From Thereva unica (lineage: Eukaryota; Arthropoda; Insecta; Diptera; Therevidae), in assembly GCA_949987705.1 (NCBI GenBank), contig OX465286.1, positions 19,605,676-19,669,675 on the forward strand: a stretch of DNA of 64,000 nucleotides. The letters are read 5' to 3'. The first letter of the stretch is position 1. The number at the start of each line of letters is the position of its first letter. Under the pieces are notes generated by a model. That model was given only the letters and a program-made list of their open reading frames with translations. It did no database searches and was not told where the DNA came from. Both the position numbers and the translations under genes were made by a program. This document shows positions 31,875-41,873 of this stretch, piece by piece.

Positions 31875-34062
31875 AGACCATATTCTCATAGACAGAAGGG
31901 CAGCTTCCAGTATCCCGCAAGTAAGAACCTGTAGGGGTGCAAATTGTGAATCGGACCACTTCCTAGTTAAAGCTAGATTCAGATGTCGGCTGTCTACTCA
32001 AGAAAGAAGAAACAGCAAACAAAAGAAACTCGACGTCGATCGCCTGCAGGAACAGCCCGTGTTGGAGAGATATCAGGAAACTCTAGCAGAAAGGATAGGT
32101 CCAAATATAAATAATGAAGACACAGTCGAGGGAAAATGGATAACATTGAAGACGATCCTGACAGATGTCACGAAGGAAACTGTAGGCTACAAACGCACAG
32201 CCAGATCCAGTGAATGGTACGACGAGGAATGCAAAACAGCTATAGAAGCCAGAAATAGAAACAGGAAAATATACATAGAGAGACCGACGAGGAGCAAGAG
32301 ATTGAAATATGAGGAAACAATAAGAACCGCAAAAAACACCTGCAGGAAGAAGAAAAGGCAGTTCCTCAATAATTTTATCCTAAGGGCAGAGAAAAACTTT
32401 GCACAAAACAAAACACGGGAAGCATACAGGGAAGTAAACTTCTTCAAGAAAGGCTTCAAACCCTGCTCCGGCATATGTAGAACAAAAGAAGGCGCTATAG
32501 TCACAGGCAGCGAAGATGTAAAGAAAATATGGAAGGAATTTTTTAGCGAGCTGCTGAACCCAAATGAGAACATCCGACATGTACCAGAATCCCATCTAGA
32601 ACATAATGATGACACCAGAGAAACAAATGCACCAACCCTGGAAGAAGAAGAAGGTGCCATACGAACCTTAAAAAACAATAAATCTCCAGGAATTGATAAC
32701 ATCCCAGCAGAGCTGATCAAACAAGGAGGCGAATCGCATTCAGCAGCTATACATGAATTACTATGCTCCATATGGCGGAACGAAAAAATGCCTGAAGATT
32801 GGGAGCAAAGCATTATCTGCCCAATACACAAGAAACGGGACAGATTCAACTGTGGAAACTACAGAGGCATATCTCTTTTAAGCACAGTATATAAAATAAT
32901 GACCGAATATAATTAAGGCCAGGCTGGAGCCTTATGCAGAAGCCGCAATAAATGAATACCAAGCTGGATTCAGAAGAAATAGGTCAACAATGGATCAACT
33001 TTTTTCAATAAGGCAAATCCTCCGAAAATGCTGGGAATACAACATCGATGTGTATCAACTCTTCATCGACTTTAAACAAGCATACGACAGCATCGACAGG
33101 GAGCAAGTGTATGCGACAATGTTGGACCTAAACATCCCCCTAAAGATAGTAAAACTAACAAAAATGACAATGGAAAATACAAGATGTGCAGTCAGAATAC
33201 AAGGAGAATTGACGGAGCCCTTCCCTGTCAAACAAGGCTTAAAGCAGGGCGATCGGCTGGCACCCATGCTCTTTAATCCCTGCCTAGAAGGAGTAATTCG
33301 CAAGGTTAACATTGATGCGAACGCAACCCTGCTTAACAAATCCAAACAGTCGGCAGGATATGCCGATGATATAAACTGCCTTGCTAGATCACTGTCATAA
33401 CTTAGTGAAATTTTTACGGAATTAGAAGATGGAGCAAAACATATAGGGCTGCAAATAAACGCAGACAAAAGCAAAATTCTAATTCAGTCAAGGGTGGAAA
33501 GAAGAAGAAGAAACCACCACACCACCTGGGGGAACATAACTTCTAACGGGTAAACCAATTTAACTACCTGGGGTCCACATTCAGCGAAGACAACGATGAA
33601 GCGATAGACATACAACGAAGAATAAACGCCGCAAACAGAACATACTTCTCACTACTGCCAGTAATGATATCCAGAGACATCCACAGAAAAACAAAAATAT
33701 GAATCTACAAAACCATCATACGTACAGTGACTACGTATGGATGAGAAGCATGGAGTATCTCCCAGAAATCCGCCGACAAGTTGGATATATTTGAGAGGAA
33801 GGTTCTCCGAAGAATATACGGCCCAATCAATGAAGACAATGCATGGAGAATACGCTGACACATGCTAAGCAACTACGTTTACGTCGGGCGGTCATGTCGA
33901 AAGAATGGATGAGCCCTGTACCTACTACCAGATGGCAGAAGACCATTTGGCAAACAACGGTCAAGGTGGGAGGGCAATGTTAAGGCCGATGCAGCAAAAC
34001 AAAATATAAGAAATTGGAGACAAACTGCGAAGCAGAGAGACGTCTGGGCGCAGTACCGGCTT
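31875..34062 (+). pseudogene. RTE-2 endonuclease C-terminus and reverse transcriptase
   Basis: Reading resumes with IDHILIDRR and ESDHFLVKARF (end of the endonuclease). The RT carries NNKSPGIDNIPAELI, IICPIHKK, NYRGISLLS, LFIDFKQAYDSI, GLKQGDRLAPMLFN and AGYADDINCLA. Open stretches are 31831-32916 and 32990-33400, separated by a shift near 32900. After 33400 stops appear at several places, though IHRKTKI, FERKVLRRIYGP and a final RNWRQTAKQRDVW can still be read. Damage is heavier than in RTE-1. Both nested elements avoid this part. Confidence 0.8.
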
Positions 34063-34378
34063 TAGGGGTGTGCGAACCCGGGCGATCGCCCCAAGGGGCG
34101 CCGCCGTGATCCAGTAATGTGTTCACTCATTTAGTTATTAAATGATAGCACCTCCACAATAAAAGGCACAACGCCGGATATGCACAGGAAGCTTGTGTTT
34201 GAAAAACGTAAAAGACAACTGGCAAGGGCACTTTGCAACTATTGTCTTCAGTTTCAACCAATAAACCAGTTCTGGGCAATAGTAGCACTTGAGAACCCCA
34301 CAAATTTTCCCTGCAGGGCTGTTCAAATCAGATTTTGGTTTCCCCCCATCTTATCTTTAACAAACCGTTATGGACAGG
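34063..34378. other. Unassigned DNA, no gene seen
   Basis: It contains a GC-rich inverted repeat near 34080-34110 (GGCGATCGCC and CCCCAAGGGGCG). The short plus-strand frame at 34180-34395 has no recognisable domain. Confidence 0.3.
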
Positions 34379-34984
34379 AAAGTTCTCTAAGATAAGGAAA
34401 AAATCCTATCTCACTCCAATCCACAATACATCTAATAAGCATTCCGTGGAAAACTGCAGGGGTATTGCCATCTTATCAACAATTACTAGACTTCTCGAGA
34501 AACTGGTTTACGATAAGATTGCTCCTCTAATCGACAGATGTCTTAATAAACAGAAACGAGGTTTTAGAATGGGCCGATCGACTACTACAAACCTTATGAT
34601 TCCAACCTCTGATCTACTATGTGGTATGGACAACGGCCATTAAATAGATACAGTCTATACTGGCTTCAGCAAAGCCTTTGACCGTGCCGATCACTATATT
34701 TTAAGTAAAAAATTACGATTTGGAACATCAGGTCCTGCCCTGGAATGAATTATATCATACAATAGAACTCAGGTTGTCAAATTACAAGGATTTCTGTTAA
34801 AAAAAGCAAAGTAACTTCCGGGGTCCCTCAAGGTACCCATCTATGGTCCGCTGTTATTCAATATATTTATCTCAGACCTATCGGAAAAGCTAGCGAATAT
34901 TACGCATTTCTTCGCATGCCGATGACCTCAAAATTTATAATGTCGTAAGGTCCCAGGTCGACTTAGATTTCTTTTAAGCAAAGC
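34379..34984 (+). pseudogene. LINE-C old RT fragment
   Basis: It reads KSYLTPIHNTSNKHSVENC, RGIAILST, LLEKLVYDKIAPLID, RGFRMGRSTTTNL and FSKAFDRADH, then a degraded PQG box and a remnant of the YADD region. It closely resembles the RT at 38200-38460 of the next LINE-C copy. Several stops are present. It breaks off where the leader of the younger LINE-C copy begins, so the younger copy probably inserted into it. Confidence 0.75.
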
Positions 34985-35074
34985 TAAATTAAAATTAAAT
35001 TTTATTGCTCGGACTGTAAGTCCATTAATCTCTCACACATTCTACTAGCAATTAAGTCGAATAGCCTCAATATA

Positions 35075-36640
35075 ATGAATTTGATGGACTCCATAAACGA
35101 AATAAAAAATGATTTCGAAGCTCACAACGCTACAACTTTTCGCCTGAATAAGAATATTCAATTAGTAACACAGAACATCGACGAGCTTTCCTGCGCTATC
35201 GAAAAAATCGACGGCAACTACCAAAGTTACCACAAGAGCTGGGATTTTATTAAGTCTAAACTTGACAATTTATCCAAATTTGAGGATAATGCCACTAATA
35301 ACAAAAATATTATGGTCGAAGAATTATCAAATTTAATCAAATTTGAGCTTAGTTCAATTCACTCAACCATAAAGAAAATTAAGCTAAACACGGAAAATAA
35401 TTGCCCCGATTCCATCACTGCCGTATTGGCCCAGGTACGAACTAAAATACTAGACTGTACCGCCAAGATTTCCTCCTATGACAGCACAATAGCAACTTTC
35501 AAAGACGATATGATAAGACAGTTCTGTAATCTCGAATCAGAACTAGCCAATCTTAGTTCAGTGGTCGGAGAAACTAAATTACGTACATGTGATGACACCG
35601 CTCCTTCAGAACTAGCAAATTTAGTTGCCGGAGAAACTAAATTACCTACAAGTGATGACAACGCTATGTCAGTTCGTGTACCGGAAGTGACATTCACTCT
35701 TGCTGAAGAGCTTGAAAGAGATCAACTAGACAACACCAACCTGACGCTTTTTCCCAATTACAGTCACAGTGGAAATAATTTTACCATCGGTCCTCCCAAC
35801 TTAATATCGGATAATCTCTATGCACAATCTATCTCAATATCGTCAACCTCGTCTCGTGGGCTACCACCGCTGCATTTACCCCAAGAACAAATAAAGAAAT
35901 TTGGGACAACGTGGTCACCAGAGGAATGGAATATTAGATTGAAGAGAATTAGTGCTGCTAACAACGAAAAATCATCAAAAAAAAGGAAGGACAAAAAGCA
36001 ATCTGAAAGTGGATTAGGAGAAACCCGTTTTCTATCCAACACTTCGCTATCCGATAATGAGCTGTCAGCTTATTTCCTCAAGGGCGCACCAGCACAAGCT
36101 GATAAGTCCTGGGTCTCTAACTTCTTCAAAAACAAATTTTCAGTGAAGATAAGCGGTTGCAGAATAATTTCATCCAGAAAAACAAATAGGAATTTCAAGC
36201 TTCTCATGCCAACCAAATATGAGTGGCTATTTCTTAACTCGAAATCTGATGTCTTCAAGTGGAAGCAGCTAACTCTTAGCCTATGGAAGGAAAAAAGTAG
36301 CAAGGTTAAGTCTCGTACGTTTAGACATAGTAGTAAAATTAGTGTAAAATCTAACGTACAAACTAAGCTCTTAACAGTAAATCCCTTATCTAACACCAAA
36401 GCTAACATACCTAATCCTAAGAAAAATAAAATGCCTGCTTCACCATCCACTATCCCTACACCCCCAACCCTCCTCAAGAACCCATCAAATTACCCAAATT
36501 TCTCGCGCAGCCATCAGCATCAAATTCCATCTCAAGATGTTGACAAGGATCTCTCCACTTATGCCTCCCACGTAAGATCGCTTCACGTATCTCAATTACA
36601 AAAGAGCCGCGATGATATGTCTAGGTATTATCGCCCCTAA
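35075..36640 (+). CDS. LINE-C ORF1 protein, 521 residues, intact
   Basis: ORF1 proteins of such LINEs bind the element RNA and form the transposition particle. The N-terminal 150 residues look helical with heptad-like spacing (a likely coiled coil). Then comes a short internal duplication around SELANL...GETKL and a repeat of it about 26 residues on. A basic stretch KSSKKRKDKKQ is near residue 310. The C-terminal domain includes WVSNFFKNKFSVKISGCRI and KLLMPTKYEWLFL, followed by a proline- and serine-rich tail. I see no CCHC knuckle. The frame is uninterrupted and ends at a TAA that lies in the same frame as ORF2, which continues directly after it. Its intactness contrasts with the damaged ORF2. 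Confidence 0.75.
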   Translation: MNLMDSINEIKNDFEAHNATTFRLNKNIQLVTQNIDELSCAIEKIDGNYQSYHKSWDFIKSKLDNLSKFEDNATNNKNIMVEELSNLIKFELSSIHSTIKKIKLNTENNCPDSITAVLAQVRTKILDCTAKISSYDSTIATFKDDMIRQFCNLESELANLSSVVGETKLRTCDDTAPSELANLVAGETKLPTSDDNAMSVRVPEVTFTLAEELERDQLDNTNLTLFPNYSHSGNNFTIGPPNLISDNLYAQSISISSTSSRGLPPLHLPQEQIKKFGTTWSPEEWNIRLKRISAANNEKSSKKRKDKKQSESGLGETRFLSNTSLSDNELSAYFLKGAPAQADKSWVSNFFKNKFSVKISGCRIISSRKTNRNFKLLMPTKYEWLFLNSKSDVFKWKQLTLSLWKEKSSKVKSRTFRHSSKISVKSNVQTKLLTVNPLSNTKANIPNPKKNKMPASPSTIPTPPTLLKNPSNYPNFSRSHQHQIPSQDVDKDLSTYASHVRSLHVSQLQKSRDDMSRYYRP

Positions 36641-38490
36641 CTAGTCACTTCCCCAAAGACTAATCTTATCCCCACCCAACCGAAACCAACCCCATCTGAA
36701 AGTATAAGGCTCTTTTATCACAATTGCAGTGGTATGAGAGGGAAACTGAATAATCTCTTCATTGATTCTAAATCGTGCTCCTTTAATGTGATCGTAATAA
36801 CCGAGACATGGTTAAATACAACCTTTCTTAACGAAGAGATCTTAGACTGTAGTTGGACTATTTATAGATGTGCCAGAGACTACAGTTCTACCGGCCTCTC
36901 AAGAGGTGGGGGAGTCCTTATAGCCGTCAAAGATCCCTTAAAGAATGAACTTATCACGATCGGTCGCTCACAGTCTTTCGAGAACGTTTTTGTAAAAATC
37001 AACTCGGGAGGAAAACATATATTTATTGGCACTTTCTACATCCCTCCCAATTCGGACGAATATAATTATGATGACTTACTGCATATATTAGATGATGTAA
37101 ACGAATCTCTATGCGGTAATGACGATATGTTTATCCTAGGAGACTTTAATCGCCCCAATCTATCTTTTATCCCAGACGAGGAAGACAATATCTTACTTCC
37201 GATTAATGTCATAAACACAATCGATATAAAGCTTATCGACACTTTTTATAGCAATGATCTCCACCAAATTATTAGGGGTCCAAATTCTTGCGGTAAATGG
37301 TTGGACCTTATTTTCACCAATTCGTATGAGGAGGTGAACATTCTACCCGCTTCCCCAGAGGAAAATCTTTTCTCAAATTCTACCCACCACTCCGCATGGG
37401 TTCCTGAGCTTTTTTCTACAAGTTCTAATCATCGCAAATCATACAACAAGTCAATTGTGTATGATTTCAAGAACGCAAATTATACCAACATCGTCTCCGA
37501 ATTATCCCTTGTCGACTGGGAGAATAGGCTGTTAGGCAATGATATTGACGAAATAGTATCACATTTCTATACTATTATTTTCAATTCCATTGACAAATAT
37601 GTACCCAGAATTAAAAAAGGCTTGATAAAAATTTGCGGTCTCTTCGAAATCGGAGGAATAAATTGTATCATATGATTAGAAAGAACCCCAACGCTAACGC
37701 GGAATTGAATTTAGCTTATAGTGAGTTAGCCTCCGAATTCACTCTTAGGTCACGTGAGGCCTATACTGCTTATCTTAATTCTATCGGAGATAGCATTATA
37801 AAAGATCCAAAAAAATTCTTCGATTTCGTTAATGTAAAACGAAAGACCCAGGGCTATCCGACATCTATGACAAACGGTAGAAAGCACTCCTCGTGCCCAC
37901 AAGAAATTAGCAATATGTTTGCTGCCTGGTTCAGCGAAGTATTTTCCCCAAAATCGAATACAGTGCTCACCGATCCAACACATACGTACACTGGGAGTTC
38001 AGTTCTAATAAATAATCTATTCCTATCCGTTGCCGACATAATGACTGGCTTAAATAATCTTGATGCTAAAAAAGGTCCCGGTCCTGACAATCTGCCTCCT
38101 GCCTTTTTGCAGTGCTACGCAAAACAGATCTTATTTCCTCTCCACATTATCTTCAATAAATCATTATCATTAGGGCACTTTCCCACGATGTGGAAAAAAT
38201 TTTTCATCACGCCGATACATAAAGCAGGCGATAAGCACTCGGTGGGCAACTATAGGGGCATTGCTATCTTGTCATCCATTCCCAAACTTTTCGAAAAACT
38301 TGTCTATGACAAAATTGCCCCACTTATTGACCCATTGCTAAACGAACAACAGCATGGTTTCAGAAAAGGGCGTTCGACGACCTCAAATCTTATGGTCTTA
38401 GCTTCTGATCTGCTGCGTGGCATGGAAAACGGGTATCAAATGGATGCTGTTTATACTGACTTCAGCCTTTTACTCTTGGTGTACTTATAA
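36641..38490 (+). pseudogene. LINE-C ORF2, endonuclease and N-terminal RT
   Basis: The frame directly continues from ORF1 after its single TAA. It carries IRLFYHNCSGMRGKLNNL, the start of an AP endonuclease, then VIVITETWLN, IGTFYIPP, ILGDFNRPNL and KWLDLIFTNS. The later SDH-type box is replaced by STHHSAWV. A shift near 37620 moves to the frame 37633-38490 with KGPGPDNLPP, WKKFFITPIHKAGDK, NYRGIAILSS, HGFRKGRSTTSNL and AVYTDFS. At 38464 the conserved KAFDR box should follow, but the frame runs into unrelated residues, the left edge of an internal deletion. The first methionine after the endonuclease start is at 36734. Confidence 0.8.
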
Positions 38491-38499
38491 CAACCTGGT

Positions 38500-40142
38500 T
38501 CTTTATTAGTAAATGTGAAGTCATGACTTTTAGTAGGAAACGTGATCCTATAATTTTTAACTACACCTTTCTTAATGAAGGTGTCCCTCGTGTAAACTTT
38601 GTTAAAGATCTCGGGATTAGATTTGATAGTAAGCTGGATTTTTCCACTCACATCAACTATATCTCTTCTAGAGGTAGTTTAGTCCTGGGTTTTATAAAAA
38701 GGTGGTCCAAAGAATTTAACAACCCCTTGATTACTAAACACCTTTATATTTCTCTTGTCAGACCATTACTCGAATATGCGTCCCAGGTTTGGTCTCCTCA
38801 CTACTCTGTGCATGTTAGAACTATTGAATCGGTCCAACGAAGGTTCGTTCGATTCGCACTGAATCATCTTCCTTGGGAAAACCCATTAGTTCTTCCATCT
38901 TATGAATCTCGGCTTAAGGGAGTGTTACCGTCTAGAATGCCGATTTTAGGCTGTTTTCAAAAAATTATTTTGGAGCTACAAGGCATCATGCAATATTCTG
39001 GTTTTTTGCTTGTTGTTCCTTATTATTTGAAGAACAGAAACTCATATTTGTGTCAAACAAATTTATTTTCTAAGTACAAATTTTCAGCGGTTAATGTGAC
39101 CTTGTCACGCTGATTTTCACTGCTGGCCGATAAGAAATCTCGGGAACTAGTAATCTGAAGCAGAAATGGGTATGCAATTATTAATCTGCAATAAATTCCG
39201 CGGATGCTAAATCACAGTTTTAGTCAAAATGTTGATTAGAAACAAAATGGCGGCCATACGAAAAAAAATTGGCCATTTTTGCCACATTTTTTTACCTTTA
39301 GAGTGCTTGAAAAAATATTTAACAAAAATTTTTTTATGAAAATTTTGGTTTAGCATCCAATGAAAACTATCTAGAACATTTTCCCCAAATTTCAAGTCGA
39401 TACCTCTCATAGTTGCTGAGAAAAGTTATCGGCCAGTTCAAAAAATGTGGTTTCGAGAAAAACGCGTTTAAAGTTTCGACATGACTTTTTATCATTTTCG
39501 GAAGTTTTCAGCGATACCAGTAATCCCTCCTCTTCTTCGAAAAACTGTTGACGAGTCATTTGGTCCTGCTGGCTACGCTGTATGGCCTCTCGAACCTCCG
39601 TTTTTTGCTACTGTTAAAATAACCTGGAATCGACTATTTGCGATTAAACCCAACCACGCAGTCGCGCGCAGAAAGTCAGTTTTCGGCGAGCTGAGATTAC
39701 TTCAATTAACATGCAAAAAAGTGGGTACTGAGTTTGCGGATTGAAAAACGACTTTGGGGGGTGATAGTATATAGTATAAGGTACAATAAAACGCAAAAAA
39801 AAAAAATTCGTGTTTTTTCAAACTTCTAAACGGTAACACCCCCTTAAGTTACTTAACTTAAGCTCTCTACACAAGCGCCGTGAGGTGGCCGATGTTGTTT
39901 TTGTTCATCAGCTCCTTAATGGAAAGGTTGACTCAGGTTTTCTAGATCACCGTGCATCGTTTAGAGTGAGTCGTTACAATCTAAGAGGACCACCTCTCTT
40001 ACAAATCAACTCTTCTAATACGAATTACGGCAGATTCGAACCTGTCAATCGCATGTTCATTAACGTGAACAACAATATTCATGTGTTTGACGTGAGTATT
40101 GGTAAAGATGCCCTTAAAAGGAGTCTTTTCAATCTGACGTGA
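38500..40142 (+). pseudogene. LINE-C ORF2, C-terminal part, split by a TTAA element
   Basis: Reading resumes after the deletion as SKCEVMTFSRKR, the segment that normally follows YADD by about 60 residues. The PQG and YADD boxes are therefore gone. It continues with VKDLGIRFDSKLDFSTHI, VLGFIKRW and VRPLLEYASQVW up to LPSYESRLK at 38917. After the TTAA element it continues as SSLHKRREVADVVFVHQLLNGKVDS to the stop at 40140-40142. Removing the element and one TTAA restores the frame exactly. It cannot encode an active polymerase. Confidence 0.8.
38918..39843. mobile_element. TTAA-flanked non-autonomous DNA element, 926 bp
   Basis: The left end GGGAGTGTTACCGTCTAGAA pairs with the right end, which finishes TTCTAAACGGTAACACCCCC. 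TTAA lies on both sides (38914-38917 and 39844-39847), and the host LINE frame is restored when it is removed. TTAA targets are used by piggyBac and Kolobok elements. The TIR differs from the piggyBac at 17123. An 87-codon frame inside (39481-39744) shows no recognisable domain. Confidence 0.8.
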
Positions 40143-40357
40143 TTGCGTACATTTTATGTTGTCTGGTGGGTTACATGTTGGATGCCCTTACTTTTTATTT
40201 TAATCTATGTTCAATCTCTACTAATATTTACTAATATTTTATGTTTGCATGTCTCAGCTGAGCCACGGCAGTGGTAAATATTTCTCAGCCCTGCTGGGAA
40301 GTGTGCCTTCTGTGTTAGAAGGGAAACTCTATATATGTATATATATATGTATATATA

Positions 40358-40708
40358 TGTAAAGAAAATAGATTTTCTTTAATATTTTTGAATTTGGCGC
40401 GCTCTGCGTGTTTTGAACTTGGCGCGCTTCGCATGAGGCATGACTGTTGGAAAACGTCAGACTTCTTAGTCTGGAGTTTTTTTGAGGTTAGAATTATGGA
40501 GAATGGCGTGTTAAGAGAAAAATTTTCATAGAATACTTTTTGTGTACAAAGATTTAGATTTGATTTAGTGGAAAAATAAACGTTAAATGTCGTTTCTTTG
40601 TTTTCAGGTAACGTTGTTACAATAGTGTACCAAAGAAATAAGTAAATAAAACTTTGTTTTCAGAAGCAACACATTCGCTTATTTTAAACCATAAGATATA
40701 ATCTTATA
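40358..40708 (+). repeat. gypsy 5' LTR
   Basis: It starts TGTAAAG and ends near CTTATA (degenerate rather than CA). It carries a tandem pair of TTTGGCGCGC-like boxes at about 40391 and 40416, ATAAA-type signals, and a GTAACGTTGTTAC palindrome. No clear TGG primer-binding site follows. Confidence 0.85.
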
Positions 40709-40751
40709 AAACGACATTTTTGTTTAGTGAAATACGTAAACAAACAAAACT

Positions 40752-41873
40752 ATGGAACAGCTACGTTTCGAATTTGCAATATTGCCGGCGAGTGATGGGA
40801 AATCAAACATCTATTGTGTAACCTCAATAACAACAAAAGATGAAAAAGTGTTTGCTATACCAGAAGAACTACAGTCTGCTGGTCTTCATAAAGAGTTGAT
40901 AAAGACAGGTGCGTATAATAAAGTGAAAAATAGTTTAAAAAGAAGACATCAGACACGAAAAGTTTGGATAACAATGACAGATGAACTAAGTAAAGTCTAC
41001 ATAGATGAAGATGGTAACTTACAATTTGGAGAGCAATATCTAGAAGAAATGGAACAAAAGCAAGCATCTGGAGGATTAGAAAAAGACACAGACTCATTGG
41101 AAAAAGTATTTGCAAAATTAATTGAGAACACACAAGATTTAAAAAAACAGAATTTAAAATACATTGCAGAGAAGTTTGTAATTGAAAAATTTACAAGTAA
41201 AAACTCAAATCCAAGCCAATGGATTGATATTTTTGAAAGGGAATGTTCACGCTTTGATATTATGGAAGATGAGAAGAAAATTGAAATATTCAGACTATTC
41301 ATGGATAAAAGTTGTGTTGATTGGTACAGTTCTATGATTATAAAATTTACTCTAAACGCAGACTGGAAAATATGGAAAAAAAAGTTCTGTGAATCATTTG
41401 CAAATCAAGGTTGGAACCAAGTGACTTACGCTCTGTTATTTAAATACAAGGATGGTTCGTTGGTGGACTATGCCATAAAAAAGGAAAAACTTATACTGGA
41501 TATGAGGAGATCAATAGATACAGGTACACTTGTGGATGTTATTGCGGCAGGTTTGCCAAGGATTGTACTGGAGAAGATAAACAGAGAAGCATTGAAGGAT
41601 ACAGTAGATTTATTCAATGAAGTAAGAAAGTATGAACACTTAGTAAATAAAAATAGGACTGGGGCCTACAGAAAATATGAAAATCATAAGATAAATAACA
41701 AAAATGAAGAACGTACACCATGCAAAACATGCGAAAAGTTAAATAAAGGTACTCGTTACCATCCTGAGGCTGCATGCTGGTTTAAGGTTAAAGATGATGA
41801 TAGAAGACCTATAAGACATGTAAACAATTCAGTAATTGAAGCAGAGTTAAATGAAACAGAACAAAAAAACTAA
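40752..41873 (+). CDS. gypsy Gag, 373 residues
   Basis: This is the structural protein of the particle. It starts at the first ATG after the LTR and reads MEQLRFEFAILPASDG. The middle holds the retrotransposon Gag-like region (ASQWIDIFERECSRF is approximate; the sequence shows NPSQWIDIFERECSRF and DWYSSMIIKF). Near the C-terminus a CKTCEKLNKGTRYHPEAACW segment gives a C-x2-C-x9-H-x4-C spacing, probably a CCHC-type nucleic-acid knuckle with unusual spacing. It ends TEQKN with TAA TAG just after a slippery A run, from which ribosomes can enter pol. No stop or shift is seen within it. Confidence 0.85.
   Translation: MEQLRFEFAILPASDGKSNIYCVTSITTKDEKVFAIPEELQSAGLHKELIKTGAYNKVKNSLKRRHQTRKVWITMTDELSKVYIDEDGNLQFGEQYLEEMEQKQASGGLEKDTDSLEKVFAKLIENTQDLKKQNLKYIAEKFVIEKFTSKNSNPSQWIDIFERECSRFDIMEDEKKIEIFRLFMDKSCVDWYSSMIIKFTLNADWKIWKKKFCESFANQGWNQVTYALLFKYKDGSLVDYAIKKEKLILDMRRSIDTGTLVDVIAAGLPRIVLEKINREALKDTVDLFNEVRKYEHLVNKNRTGAYRKYENHKINNKNEERTPCKTCEKLNKGTRYHPEAACWFKVKDDDRRPIRHVNNSVIEAELNETEQKN
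41864..41870 (+). promoter_or_regulatory. -1 ribosomal frameshift slippery site, gag-pol
   Basis: The heptamer A AAA AAC in the gag frame is directly followed by the gag stop TAA. A -1 slip enters an open frame that continues CTA ATA GTG into the protease. This is a canonical retroviral-type slippery sequence in the correct phase. A downstream pseudoknot was not assessed. Confidence 0.8.

Larger units (their letters stand above)
16985..34062 (+). mobile_element. RTE-2: RTE-clade LINE, host of two nested insertions
   Basis: The pieces are the leader (about 16985-17118), leader plus endonuclease (28008-28695), and the rest of the endonuclease plus RT (31875-34062). The piggyBac at 17123-28003 sits in the leader and LINE-B at 28696-31874 in the endonuclease. 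The 5' boundary is uncertain. The 3' end fades near 34062 without the simple-repeat tail seen in RTE-1. Multiple stops and shifts make it the oldest layer. Confidence 0.75.
34985..40345 (+). mobile_element. LINE-C copy: two-ORF non-LTR retrotransposon with a deleted RT core
   Basis: There is a leader, an intact ORF1 (35075-36640), an ORF2 in pieces and a 3' untranslated region ending in a TATATG-rich tail. ORF2 lacks the RT catalytic core (junction near 38465) and is split by a TTAA element (38918-39843). Similar fragments lie at 16109, 34379, 50165 and 52708. It is Jockey/CR1-like by domain order; the clade is not resolved. Confidence 0.8.

Noticed and set aside
39481..39744. 87-residue frame inside the TTAA element
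   Set aside because: No transposase motif could be seen and its length is within chance for this composition.
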